Origin: Burkholderiales bacterium
GTDB taxonomy: Bacteria; Pseudomonadota; Gammaproteobacteria; Burkholderiales; JAEUOS01
Length of the DNA stretch: 6,553 nucleotides
Direction: 5' to 3'
Assembly: GCA_947456845.1 (NCBI GenBank)
Contig: CANGUJ010000230.1
Span: 1-6,553 of the forward strand
This document shows, piece after piece, positions 1 to 5,805 of this stretch (positions are counted from its first letter, which is position 1; the number at the start of each line of letters is the position of its first letter). The notes below the pieces were generated by a model. The model made no database searches. It was not told the origin of the DNA and worked only from the letters and a program-made list of their open reading frames with translations. The position numbers were made by a program, and so were the translations under genes.

Positions 1-301
1 CCTGCGTGGGCAGCAGCGGCAGCAGCGTTGAGCGATTCGCCGCGGCCACCGCGGCCTGCACCGACACATTCAAGGCGCCCGGCGGCGCCGCGCCGACGGT
101 GGCCGTGGCGCCCAGCACGCCATCAAGCACTGCAGTCTGCACCAGGGCCATCACGCGCACGGCCGGCGGGGTGCCCATGCGCGCGTCGGCGATGAAGCCC
201 CCCGCCCGCTGGTTCCAGTCGGTGACCGCGTCGGCGCTGGCCGCCGCGCTGGCCCCAAGCCATGTGGCTGCCACGAGGATTTGTGTTGCGAGTCGATGCA
301 T
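1..301 (-). CDS. Vanadium-dependent haloperoxidase / PAP2-like secreted protein, N-terminal part (cut by window edge)
   Basis: One hundred codons are visible and the frame is still open at the left edge, so the catalytic part lies outside the window. The protein starts MHRLATQILVAATWLGASAA, a basic then hydrophobic stretch ending in an AxA-type site near residues 21-23 (ASA before DAVTDW), which looks like a Sec signal peptide. The mature start (VTDWN, then ARMGTPPAVRVMALVQTAV at about residues 40-58) is the pattern I associate with the N-terminal helices of exported vanadium haloperoxidase/PAP2-superfamily proteins. Those enzymes use a vanadate or phosphate site built from C-terminal Arg/His residues, which cannot be checked here. 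The start at 301 is preceded by GAAAGG at a reasonable spacing. It lies 101 bp downstream of the second methyltransferase on the same strand, with no clear promoter between them, so co-transcription is possible. The family call is moderately sure; halogenating activity is not shown. Confidence 0.72.
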   Translation of the reverse strand, partial: MHRLATQILVAATWLGASAAASADAVTDWNQRAGGFIADARMGTPPAVRVMALVQTAVLDGVLGATATVGAAPPGALNVSVQAAVAAANRSTLLPLLPTQ

Positions 302-402
302 GTCGATACCTTTCGGGATTGCGTGGATGGCGCCTGAGCGCCGGGGAAAAAACGGTTCAGGGTTGCGTACGCGACAGCCAGGCCTCGGTGCGCCGTGCCC
401 GC

Positions 403-1224
403 TCAGCCGGGCTTGACCGCGGTGACGATCACGAATTCGGCGGGCACCCGGTAGCCCGCGCCATCGCGCCACGCCGCCAGGCTGTCGAGGTAACGCGCGC
501 GCGCCCGGTCACGGACGTCTTCCGGGAAGCGCGACCAGGCCAGTGCCACCGGCCCGCCGACGAAGGCCGCCCGGCAGGCCTCCTCGCCGTCGGCATACGC
601 CAGCGTGGCCGACGGGCGTTGCTGCCGGATCCGTTCGAGGCCCGCCCCGGCGCACAGGCCCGCGAGCGCATCGCGGCCGCCGAGTCCGAAGAACAGCGGG
701 CAGACTTCGCTCGCGACCTCGGCGTCGACGATCTCGAAGAGCGTCGCCCAGCCGCAGCGCGCGCGCTCGCCCCATACAGAGAGCACCACGCGGCCGCCGG
801 GGCGCAGCACGCGCCACATCTCGCGCACGGCCGCATCGGGGTCAGGCACGTACATCAGGCCCAGCGAGCACAGCACGACGTCGAACCCGCCGTCGGGCAG
901 CGCCAGTCGCGCGGCGTCCATGCGCGCGAAGGCGACGTTCGGCAATGCCCGCAGGAGCGCGCGCTGCGTGGCCGTATCGACCATGCGTTGCGACAGGTCG
1001 ACGCCCAGCACGCGGGCCTGCGCGCCCACCGCCGCGGCGGCCGGCAGGGTGATCTGCCCGTTGCCGCAGGCCACGTCGAGCACCTGCTCGCCGGGCGCGA
1101 GCGCGGCCGTCGCCAGCAAGGTGGCCTGCACCCCCGCGAGCTGCGCCGACCACGACGGCTCGTAGTCGTCGGCCGCCAGGTCCCAGCCGTAGCGCTGGAC
1201 GCGGGTCTGGAGTCGGGGGTCCAT
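403..1224 (-). CDS. Class I SAM-dependent methyltransferase (second of a tandem pair)
   Basis: This 273-residue protein has the Rossmann-type methyltransferase fold of the UbiE/Methyltransf_11 kind. SAM-binding motif I is VLDVACGNGQ at residues 48-57. An acidic residue at the end of strand 2 (GVDLS, D76) would bind the ribose, MDAARLALP (102-110) matches motif II, and RVLRPGGRVVLSVWGE (138-153) matches motif III. The substrate cannot be read from sequence. The C-terminal third (about 160-273) is the variable cap expected to select it. The start MDPRLQTRVQRYGWD was chosen because it suits the family's N-terminus, but no Shine-Dalgarno sequence precedes it. The frame stays open far upstream through the other methyltransferase, so the start is less certain than the gene. 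It begins 35 bp after the upstream methyltransferase stops, suggesting one transcript and perhaps coupled translation. It shares only the SAM-binding core with its neighbour, so a recent duplication is unlikely. Confidence 0.9.
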   Translation of the reverse strand: MDPRLQTRVQRYGWDLAADDYEPSWSAQLAGVQATLLATAALAPGEQVLDVACGNGQITLPAAAAVGAQARVLGVDLSQRMVDTATQRALLRALPNVAFARMDAARLALPDGGFDVVLCSLGLMYVPDPDAAVREMWRVLRPGGRVVLSVWGERARCGWATLFEIVDAEVASEVCPLFFGLGGRDALAGLCAGAGLERIRQQRPSATLAYADGEEACRAAFVGGPVALAWSRFPEDVRDRARARYLDSLAAWRDGAGYRVPAEFVIVTAVKPG

Positions 1225-1259
1225 GGGCCGTCGCGCGAGGTGTGGACGATCGCTGCCGC

Positions 1260-2072
1260 TCAGCGCAGCGTGACGACGACTTCGAGGTAGGCGCTCGGCA
1301 CCACCAGCGAGCCTGCACCCGCCGTGTTCATCTCCTCCAGCAGCGCTACCAGGTCGTGCTCCAGCACCTGCGCCTTGTCGGCGGGCAGCGCGGCGAAGGC
1401 CTTGTGCACCGGCCCGTACCACTTGCGGAAGACGTCGACGAAGTGGGCTGCCGAGCGGTAGCGGAAATTGAAGACGCGCGGGGTGACGGCGAGGCGGGCC
1501 GCGCTTTCGCCGAACAGGGACTGCACGTGTGCCTGCACACCCCACAGCGAAGGCGGCTGCACGCCCGCCGGGGCCGGCAACTGCCTGCCCAGCACCTGGA
1601 ACATGCGGCCGACCAGGCTCTCGGGCGTCCAGTTGGCCAGCCCGATGCGGCCGCCCGGCCTGCACACGCGCGCCATCTCGGCGGCGGCCCGCGCATGGTC
1701 GGGCGAGAACATCACGCCGAAGGTGGAGAGCACGCAGTCGAACTCCGCGTCGGCGAAAGGCAGCGCCTCGACGTCGGCCACCTGGAAGCCGACCTGCAGG
1801 CCTTCGGCGCGGGCGCGTTCGGCGCCCTGATCGAGCAGGCCCGGGACGTAGTCTGTAGAGGTGACCCGGCCGCCACGGCGCGCAGCCGCCAGCGTGGCGT
1901 TGCCGTTGCCGGCGGCCACGTCGAGCACCTGCTCGTCGCAGCGCAGGTCGCAGGCTTCGGCAAGCAGTTCGCCCACCAGTTGCAGCGTGGTGCCGATGAC
2001 GGCGTAGTCGCCGCTGGCCCAGGCGGTCTGCTGGCGGGTCTTGAGGGCGTTGAAGTCGACGGGGGCATTCAT
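1260..2072 (-). CDS. Class I SAM-dependent methyltransferase (first of a tandem pair)
   Basis: A 270-residue methyltransferase of the Methyltransf_11/25 type. Motif I is VLDVAAGNGNATL (49-61), the strand-2 acidic residue is in STDYVPG (D74), motif II is VADVEALPF (98-106), and motif III is CRPGGRIGLANWTP (137-150). Residues 1-45 (LKTRQQTAWASGDYAVIGTTLQ and following) form a helical lid typical of proteins annotated simply as class I methyltransferases in Burkholderiales. The acceptor is unknown. The start at 2072 is supported by AGGAG seven bases upstream. The frame is open further upstream to an ATG at 2273, but that extension is Arg/Pro-rich with no ribosome site and is rejected. The gene leads a pair with the methyltransferase 35 bp downstream. 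It sits after a 482-bp non-coding gap, so it probably has its own promoter. Confidence 0.93.
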   Translation of the reverse strand: MNAPVDFNALKTRQQTAWASGDYAVIGTTLQLVGELLAEACDLRCDEQVLDVAAGNGNATLAAARRGGRVTSTDYVPGLLDQGAERARAEGLQVGFQVADVEALPFADAEFDCVLSTFGVMFSPDHARAAAEMARVCRPGGRIGLANWTPESLVGRMFQVLGRQLPAPAGVQPPSLWGVQAHVQSLFGESAARLAVTPRVFNFRYRSAAHFVDVFRKWYGPVHKAFAALPADKAQVLEHDLVALLEEMNTAGAGSLVVPSAYLEVVVTLR

Positions 2073-2079
2073 GATGGGG

Positions 2080-2084
2080 CTCCT
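2080..2084 (-). promoter_or_regulatory. Ribosome binding site of the first methyltransferase
   Basis: AGGAG on the minus strand, seven bases before the ATG at 2072. It decides the start in favour of MNAPVDF over the longer open frame. Confidence 0.8.
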
Positions 2085-2238
2085 GTAAGGTTTCCTGCGA
2101 TGTGCTCTGTGGCGTATGCTCTTCTGTGTCGTGGACTCGGTGAGCGCTGGCGGCTCGCACCGTGGGCCCATTACAGCGCCGGGCCGTGCAGCCGTCCTGT
2201 CCGAGCGGCCTGCCGATATGACCGTGCGTCCTGCATCA

Positions 2239-2250
2239 CTTGCCGGCAAG
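2239..2250. repeat. 12-bp perfect palindrome upstream of the methyltransferase pair
   Basis: CTTGCCGGCAAG reads the same on both strands and lies about 170 bp before the methyltransferase start. An outer CCTG/CAGG pair flanks it with unequal spacing. It could be a protein-binding site, but a 12-bp palindrome can occur by chance in sequence this GC-rich. Confidence 0.3.
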
Positions 2251-2554
2251 CAGGCGCCGGTTGCACCCCGCACCAGTACCCCGGCCGGGCCCCGTGCAAT
2301 GCAACGGGCGCCAGCCGAGACAAGTGCGCCGGAAGACGACGTTCGCGATCACGTGGTACGGAAGGGCCAACACGGCCATGGAGGGGTGCCTTCAAATCGA
2401 TGGGGCGAGCCGGTCCGCCGCCCGAATCGGGGCGATGAGCGCGGAACCGGGGGAATCGGCGTCACCAGTACCGCCGCAGCGTGGCGACGCCGGAAAAATC
2501 AGCGCAACGACGGGCGGCCGCGACAACGCGGCAAGGCGCGTCGCCCGGAGGGCA

Positions 2555-4714
2555 TCAGCGCGCCCAATGCCGGTTCTCCAGCACTTCGGCGATGCGCCGG
2601 GCCGCCCGCACCGCGCCGTCGGTCTCCACCGGCCGGTAGCGCACCGGTGCCTGCATCTGCGCCAGCGCGCGCTGCGCCAGAGAGGCCGCATCGGTCTCGG
2701 CATAGTCCACCGAGTTGTCGGCCTCGTAGTTGAACAGGCGCCGGCGCACGTGCACGCACTGCTCGAAGTGATTGCGCAGCGGGAAGCTCAGGAACGGGCG
2801 CCGCGTGGCCACCAGTTCCATGGTCGTGGACAATCCACCCTGCACCAGCGCCAGGTCGCTGCACGCCAGGTGCTCGAAGAGGTTGTGCACGTAGGGCCGC
2901 ACTTCGAGCCCCGCGATGTCGGGGAAGTCGCCGGGATTGATCCGCGGCCCGGCCACCATCACCATCCGCAGTTCGGGAACCTCGCGCTTCATCAGCGGAA
3001 AGGCCTGCGCGATGCGCTGCAGCAGCGGCCTGCCGACCCCCGTGCCGCCGACGGCGGCGATCACGATGCGCTCGTCGGCACGGTAGCCGTGGCGGGCCCG
3101 GAGCGCCTCTGTGTCGGCCAGCGCGCCGGGGTCGAAGGGCAAGGCGTAGCCGCAGTAGCAGAAGTTCCGGTCGGTCCACTCGCGGATGCCAGGCAGACCC
3201 GGGCCGAAGGTCTGCTCCGGCACGTCCTCCGGGTTGCCGACGAAGATCGCGGCATCGCGCACGTAGGGATAGCGCCCCACGTGTTCGATGTCGTCGGCGT
3301 TGCGGTCGGCGCACAGGAAGGCTTCGCGCTCGTTGCCCGGGTTCATCGGCAGGCAGCCGACGAAGTCGGTGAGGAAGACGAAGGGCTGGCGCTTGAGCTC
3401 GGGGTTCTCGTGGTACTGGTAGTCGACGTCCCAGGCCTCGTCGCCGATCACGATGTCGTAATGGGCGGCCTCCATGAGTTCGAAGAACACCAGCGCGTTG
3501 CGCGCTATCACCTCGTCCATGGTACGCAGCGCGAAGAAGGCCGACAGGTCGTGCTCGCCCGCCATGCCTTCGAAATGCCGGCTCTCATTGGCCAGCCGGG
3601 CGCAGATCGGGTGCACCGTCTCGCCCTCGCGTTCCAGGTAGGTGGCCGCCGGGTGGGTGGTGAACCAGTCTATCTGCAGGTCCGGCTGGATCAGGCGCAG
3701 CGCGCGGGCGATGGCCAGGTCGCGCTGCGCATGGCCCAGGCCGATCGGACTGCAGATGAACAGCGCCCGGCGCGGCCGGGCCATCGCGCGGGTCCAGGTG
3801 CGTACCGGCGCGGCGCCGGCCACGAAGTCGCGCACCGCGCGAGCGAACAGCACCGGATCGCGCACCGCCGTGACATGACCTCCGGCCACGACGGTGAGCA
3901 ATCTGGCGCCGGGCACCAGTTCGTGGATCTCCTTGCCGCGCGCATGCGCGACGCGCTGGTCCGCGTCGCCATGGATCACCAGCGTCGGGCAGCGCACGCA
4001 CCGCGCATGCTCACGCACATCGTTGTTCAGCCAGCCGCGCTGGCACCAGGCCAGGACTTCGCCGGTGGTCGCCCAGCCGAAGCGCACGCCATCCTCGTAA
4101 GGCTTGGTCGAGTGGGGTTCATTGAAGATGTTCTGCATGAACGAGTCGACGTACCCCGGCCAGTCCTGGGCCATGCGAGCCAGCTCGGCATCGACCCGCC
4201 CGGCGACCATGCCTGGCGTCACCATCGAATGGGCAAATCCGCCGGCGGCGATCAGGTGGGTGACGCGCTCGGGCTGCTCGGCGGCGGTGCGCAGCACCGT
4301 CATGGCCGCAGCCGAAATGCCTACCAGCGCCACCCGGTCGGCCCCGGCCGCGTCGAGCACGGCCTGGAAGTCACCAACGTAGAGGTCCAGCGAATAGTGC
4401 TGCTGGCCGGCGGGGCGATCCGAGCGCCCGTTGCCGCGCGAATCCATGGTGATGACGCGAAACTGCTGCGACAGCCAGGGCACGACCGCCTTGAGCATCT
4501 CGGCATGGACGATCTGGAACGAGGGGGCGAAAGCCAGGAACGGGCCCGCACTACCCCACACCGCGTACCAGATTCGTACCCCGTCGCGGTCGACGAAGCC
4601 CTCGCGCGCCGGCTCCAAGCTTTCATAGGGCGCCTGGTCGGCGGGTGCGAGCCGTCCTGCCTCGGGCAGAGCCCCGGCGATGCGGTCGAATCGCTGCGGC
4701 CATGTGGTGCTCAT
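2555..4714 (-). CDS. Alpha/beta-hydrolase fused to a GT-B (UGT/MurG-like) glycosyltransferase
   Basis: One uninterrupted 719-residue protein holds two enzymes. Residues about 30-300 are an alpha/beta hydrolase: MDSRGNGRSDRP (90-101), a nucleophile elbow VGISAA with S134, an acid in HGDAD (249-252, D252 or D250), and a catalytic His in AGGH (H280). Residues about 315-719 are a GT-B glycosyltransferase. The acceptor-side start is RRALFICSPIGLGHAQRD (315-332, with H328 in the place of the usual base), a donor-domain glycine turn is GGTG (556-559), and the donor signature is VQGGLSTTMELVATRRP (624-640) followed by FPLRNHFEQ (644-652). The linker is only about 15 residues. No signal peptide is seen, so it is probably cytosolic. 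The start at 4714 has AGGGAG six bases upstream and overlaps the TetR stop as ATGA. It is presumably a target of that regulator. Both substrates are unknown: one half could hydrolyse an ester, lactone or epoxide and the other glycosylate the same molecule. I know of no characterised member with this architecture. Confidence 0.92.
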   Translation of the reverse strand: MSTTWPQRFDRIAGALPEAGRLAPADQAPYESLEPAREGFVDRDGVRIWYAVWGSAGPFLAFAPSFQIVHAEMLKAVVPWLSQQFRVITMDSRGNGRSDRPAGQQHYSLDLYVGDFQAVLDAAGADRVALVGISAAAMTVLRTAAEQPERVTHLIAAGGFAHSMVTPGMVAGRVDAELARMAQDWPGYVDSFMQNIFNEPHSTKPYEDGVRFGWATTGEVLAWCQRGWLNNDVREHARCVRCPTLVIHGDADQRVAHARGKEIHELVPGARLLTVVAGGHVTAVRDPVLFARAVRDFVAGAAPVRTWTRAMARPRRALFICSPIGLGHAQRDLAIARALRLIQPDLQIDWFTTHPAATYLEREGETVHPICARLANESRHFEGMAGEHDLSAFFALRTMDEVIARNALVFFELMEAAHYDIVIGDEAWDVDYQYHENPELKRQPFVFLTDFVGCLPMNPGNEREAFLCADRNADDIEHVGRYPYVRDAAIFVGNPEDVPEQTFGPGLPGIREWTDRNFCYCGYALPFDPGALADTEALRARHGYRADERIVIAAVGGTGVGRPLLQRIAQAFPLMKREVPELRMVMVAGPRINPGDFPDIAGLEVRPYVHNLFEHLACSDLALVQGGLSTTMELVATRRPFLSFPLRNHFEQCVHVRRRLFNYEADNSVDYAETDAASLAQRALAQMQAPVRYRPVETDGAVRAARRIAEVLENRHWAR

Positions 4715-5421
4715 TTGCGGCTCCCTCTTCCGTTTGGGCTGGTCCGGTTCTGGGACCCGGGCCGGCCCTTGTTCTCGGGCTGCGCGCGCGCCGGATGCGG
4801 CCGCGCATCCAGCATGCGCAGCAGCGCCTCGACGGCGTCGAGGGCGGCGTCATGACGCGCCGTTTCGCCGCTGGCGCCGATGAGTTGCGAAAACTCCATG
4901 CCGAGCCAGAATTCGGACAGCAAGGTGGCGATGGCCTCGGCGCTGAAGGCCTCCGGGAGGTCGACCCGATAGGCGCGCAGCGCGTCGCGCACGCCGTCGA
5001 GCACCAGTTGCTTCCACGCCTGGATGCGGGGCAGGAACTGCTCGCGCAGTTCCGCGTTGGACAGGCTCGCGGCCCACAGTTCGGCCTGCACCCGGATGAA
5101 CCCGGAGGCGAGATCGGCCTCGTAGTAGCGCCGCGCGCGCGCCCACTTCTCGGCAAACCCGATCTGCGCGTCGTACATCTGCTGCTGCCTATCCAGCAGG
5201 CGGCGGTTGGCGTCGTCGAGCACCGCGATCACCAGCCGGTCCTTGCCGCCGTAGTAGTAGCTGATGAGCGCATGGTTGACCCCCGCATCCCTGGCGATGT
5301 CGCGCACGCTGAGCGAAGCATAGCCCCGCGTGACCAGGCAATTGAAGGCCGCTTCGAGGATGCGCTGGCGCGTGTTCGGGGGTACGCCCTCGGTTCGCGC
5401 ATCGGCGGGTGTTGCGTCCAT
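4711..5421 (-). CDS. TetR-family transcriptional repressor
   Basis: A 236-residue TetR/AcrR-type regulator. The N-terminal DNA-binding domain spans about 16-65: TRQRILEAAFNCLVTRGYAS, then the helix-turn-helix SVRDIARDAGVNHALISYYY (38-57), then GGKDRLVIAVLD. Residues 75-205 are the helical ligand-binding and dimerisation domain, which varies and does not reveal the inducer. A tail of about 30 polar Pro/Arg/Asn-rich residues (206-236) follows the last helix and is probably disordered. The start at 5421 is supported by AAGGAG four bases upstream. The stop codon overlaps the start of the hydrolase-glycosyltransferase gene by ATGA, indicating one transcript with coupled translation. A strong promoter and a 29-bp inverted repeat lie directly upstream, so autorepression is likely and the fusion enzyme is the obvious controlled target. 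Confidence 0.95.
   Translation of the reverse strand: MDATPADARTEGVPPNTRQRILEAAFNCLVTRGYASLSVRDIARDAGVNHALISYYYGGKDRLVIAVLDDANRRLLDRQQQMYDAQIGFAEKWARARRYYEADLASGFIRVQAELWAASLSNAELREQFLPRIQAWKQLVLDGVRDALRAYRVDLPEAFSAEAIATLLSEFWLGMEFSQLIGASGETARHDAALDAVEALLRMLDARPHPARAQPENKGRPGSQNRTSPNGRGSRK
4721..4726 (-). promoter_or_regulatory. Ribosome binding site of the hydrolase-glycosyltransferase gene
   Basis: AGGGAG on the minus strand, six bases before the ATG at 4714, lying inside the last codons of the TetR gene. It gives the fusion gene its own initiation signal in addition to the ATGA overlap. Confidence 0.75.
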
Positions 5422-5425
5422 GTCG

Positions 5426-5431
5426 CTCCTT
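5426..5431 (-). promoter_or_regulatory. Ribosome binding site of the TetR gene
   Basis: AAGGAG on the minus strand, with four bases to the ATG at 5421. It lies between the inverted-repeat operator and the start codon and supports the chosen start. Confidence 0.8.
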
Positions 5432-5432
5432 G

Positions 5433-5461
5433 TTAACCGTATGGTTTATCCATTCGGTTAA
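5433..5461. promoter_or_regulatory. 29-bp inverted-repeat operator, probable TetR binding site
   Basis: On the minus strand the arms are TTAACCGAATGG and CCATACGGTTAA, separated by the 5-bp spacer ATAAA; 11 of 12 positions pair. This size and symmetry are typical of TetR-family operators. The repeat begins at the last base of the TetR -10 box and covers the predicted start of transcription (about 5454), ending 11 bp before the TetR start codon. Bound repressor would block initiation. It is about 165 bp from the osmC promoter, so control of osmC by this single site is unlikely. That the neighbouring TetR protein binds it is an inference from position. Confidence 0.88.
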
Positions 5462-5489
5462 GATTACGCACCCTTCACCCTGCTGTCAA
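5461..5489 (-). promoter_or_regulatory. Sigma70-type promoter of the TetR-fusion operon
   Basis: The -35 box is a perfect TTGACA (5489-5484), followed by a 17-bp spacer and the -10 box TAATCT (5466-5461). The -10 matches TATAAT at the three most important positions (first T, second A, last T) but at only three of six overall. Predicted initiation near 5454 falls inside the inverted repeat and would give a leader of about 33 bases. Confidence 0.72.
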
Positions 5490-5625
5490 GCCGGCCGCGC
5501 GCCCGGCCGCGATGCCGGCCACAGCGGCGCGGACGGAACCTGCGCGCCAGGACCGCCCGGGACTGTTCCGGCGTCCGAATGTCCTGCCCGTGCGTCCGGC
5601 GCAGCCTCCGAAAGCGCGAAGACGC
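5490..5625. other. Non-coding spacer between the two divergent promoters
   Basis: The divergent gap as a whole spans 5422-5805. Between the TetR -35 box and the osmC -35 box the sequence is GC-rich, with runs such as CCGGCCGCG and GCCGGCC, and shows no gene, ribosome site or T-tract. I see no further operator-like repeat in it. Confidence 0.5.
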
Positions 5626-5654
5626 TTGGCCGGCAACGCGCCGCCTTTTAGAAT
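5626..5654 (+). promoter_or_regulatory. Sigma70-type promoter of osmC-araC
   Basis: The -35 box TTGGCC (4 of 6 matches) is followed by a 17-bp spacer and the -10 box TAGAAT (5 of 6). Initiation would fall near 5661, giving an untranslated leader of about 145 bases before the OsmC start. No small open frame with a ribosome site stands out in the leader, and I recognise no riboswitch. Confidence 0.55.
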
Positions 5655-5667
5655 GGATTGAACCCAT
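5653..5667. repeat. 15-bp imperfect palindrome over the osmC transcription start
   Basis: ATGGATTGAACCCAT pairs at six of seven positions around a central G. It overlaps the last bases of the -10 box and the predicted start of transcription, which is where a repressor would act. No binding protein can be named. The adjacent AraC-family regulator is one candidate, although AraC proteins usually use direct repeats. Confidence 0.35.
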
Positions 5668-5792
5668 CCTGCGCCCGGCATCGGCCCCGAGTCTGCCGGG
5701 ACGGCGCAGACCAAGACCGCTTGCGCCCGCGCGCCGACGCCGGCCGCTTGGGCCCGCTTATCCTGACCTGCCGCCGAGCGGCACCCACCTGC

Positions 5793-5797
5793 AAGGA
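5793..5797 (+). promoter_or_regulatory. Ribosome binding site of osmC
   Basis: AAGGA, eight bases before the ATG at 5806. It supports that start. Confidence 0.75.
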
Positions 5798-5805
5798 ACC
5801 GCACC

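Larger units (their letters stand above)
2073..2554. other. 482-bp non-coding gap between the fusion gene and the methyltransferases
   Basis: No convincing gene is seen on either strand. Open frames here have Arg/Pro/Gly-rich shadow composition and no ribosome sites. It should hold the end of the fusion-gene transcript and the promoter of the methyltransferase pair. The only promoter-like element I find is a minus-strand TGTAAT (-10-like, at 2170-2175) without a good -35 at 16-18 bp, so it is weak. A 12-bp perfect palindrome CTTGCCGGCAAG lies at 2239-2250. No copy of the TetR operator motif is visible here. No intrinsic terminator is clear: a 5-bp-stem hairpin at 2518-2531 is separated from the nearest minus-strand T5 run (2494-2498) by 19 bases. 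Confidence 0.6.

Noticed and set aside
329..352. Hairpin GGCGC-TCAG-GCGCC next to a run of six A/T pairs, as a terminator
   Set aside because: On the minus strand the T-run precedes the hairpin, and on the plus strand the hairpin is followed by A, not T. Neither orientation makes an intrinsic terminator.
397..412. Hairpin with GCCCG/CGGGC arms across the second methyltransferase stop, as a terminator
   Set aside because: The stem is only 5 bp, the stop codon lies in and beside the loop, and no T-tract follows.
262..1290. 342-codon plus-strand open frame over the second methyltransferase
   Set aside because: Shadow of a gene with complete SAM-binding motifs on the minus strand.
1225..2160. 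N-terminal extension of the second methyltransferase giving a 585-residue protein
   Set aside because: The extension is the wrong-frame reading of the first methyltransferase and is Arg/Pro-rich nonsense. The Met at 1224 begins the conserved part.
2073..2273. Longer start for the first methyltransferase at 2273
   Set aside because: A ribosome site sits seven bases before 2072, and the extension has non-coding composition.
1242..2438. 398-codon plus-strand open frame over the first methyltransferase
   Set aside because: Same shadow effect. Composition is Arg/His/Ala-rich and there is no ribosome site or domain.
2494..2531. CCGCG-TTGT-CGCGG hairpin followed by TTTTT on the minus strand after the fusion gene
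   Set aside because: Nineteen bases separate the stem from the T-run, so it does not fit an intrinsic terminator.
2555..3784. Separate glycosyltransferase start at the internal Met (residue 311 of the fusion)
   Set aside because: No Shine-Dalgarno sequence precedes it, and the frame is continuous from the hydrolase, so one fused chain is the simpler reading. An internal start cannot be fully excluded.
2240..4855. 871-codon open frame on the plus strand opposite the fusion gene
   Set aside because: It mirrors the minus-strand fusion gene, where G/C at third codon positions removes stops on the other strand. Its product is His/Arg/Gly-rich without recognisable motifs, while the minus-strand product has clear enzyme motifs.
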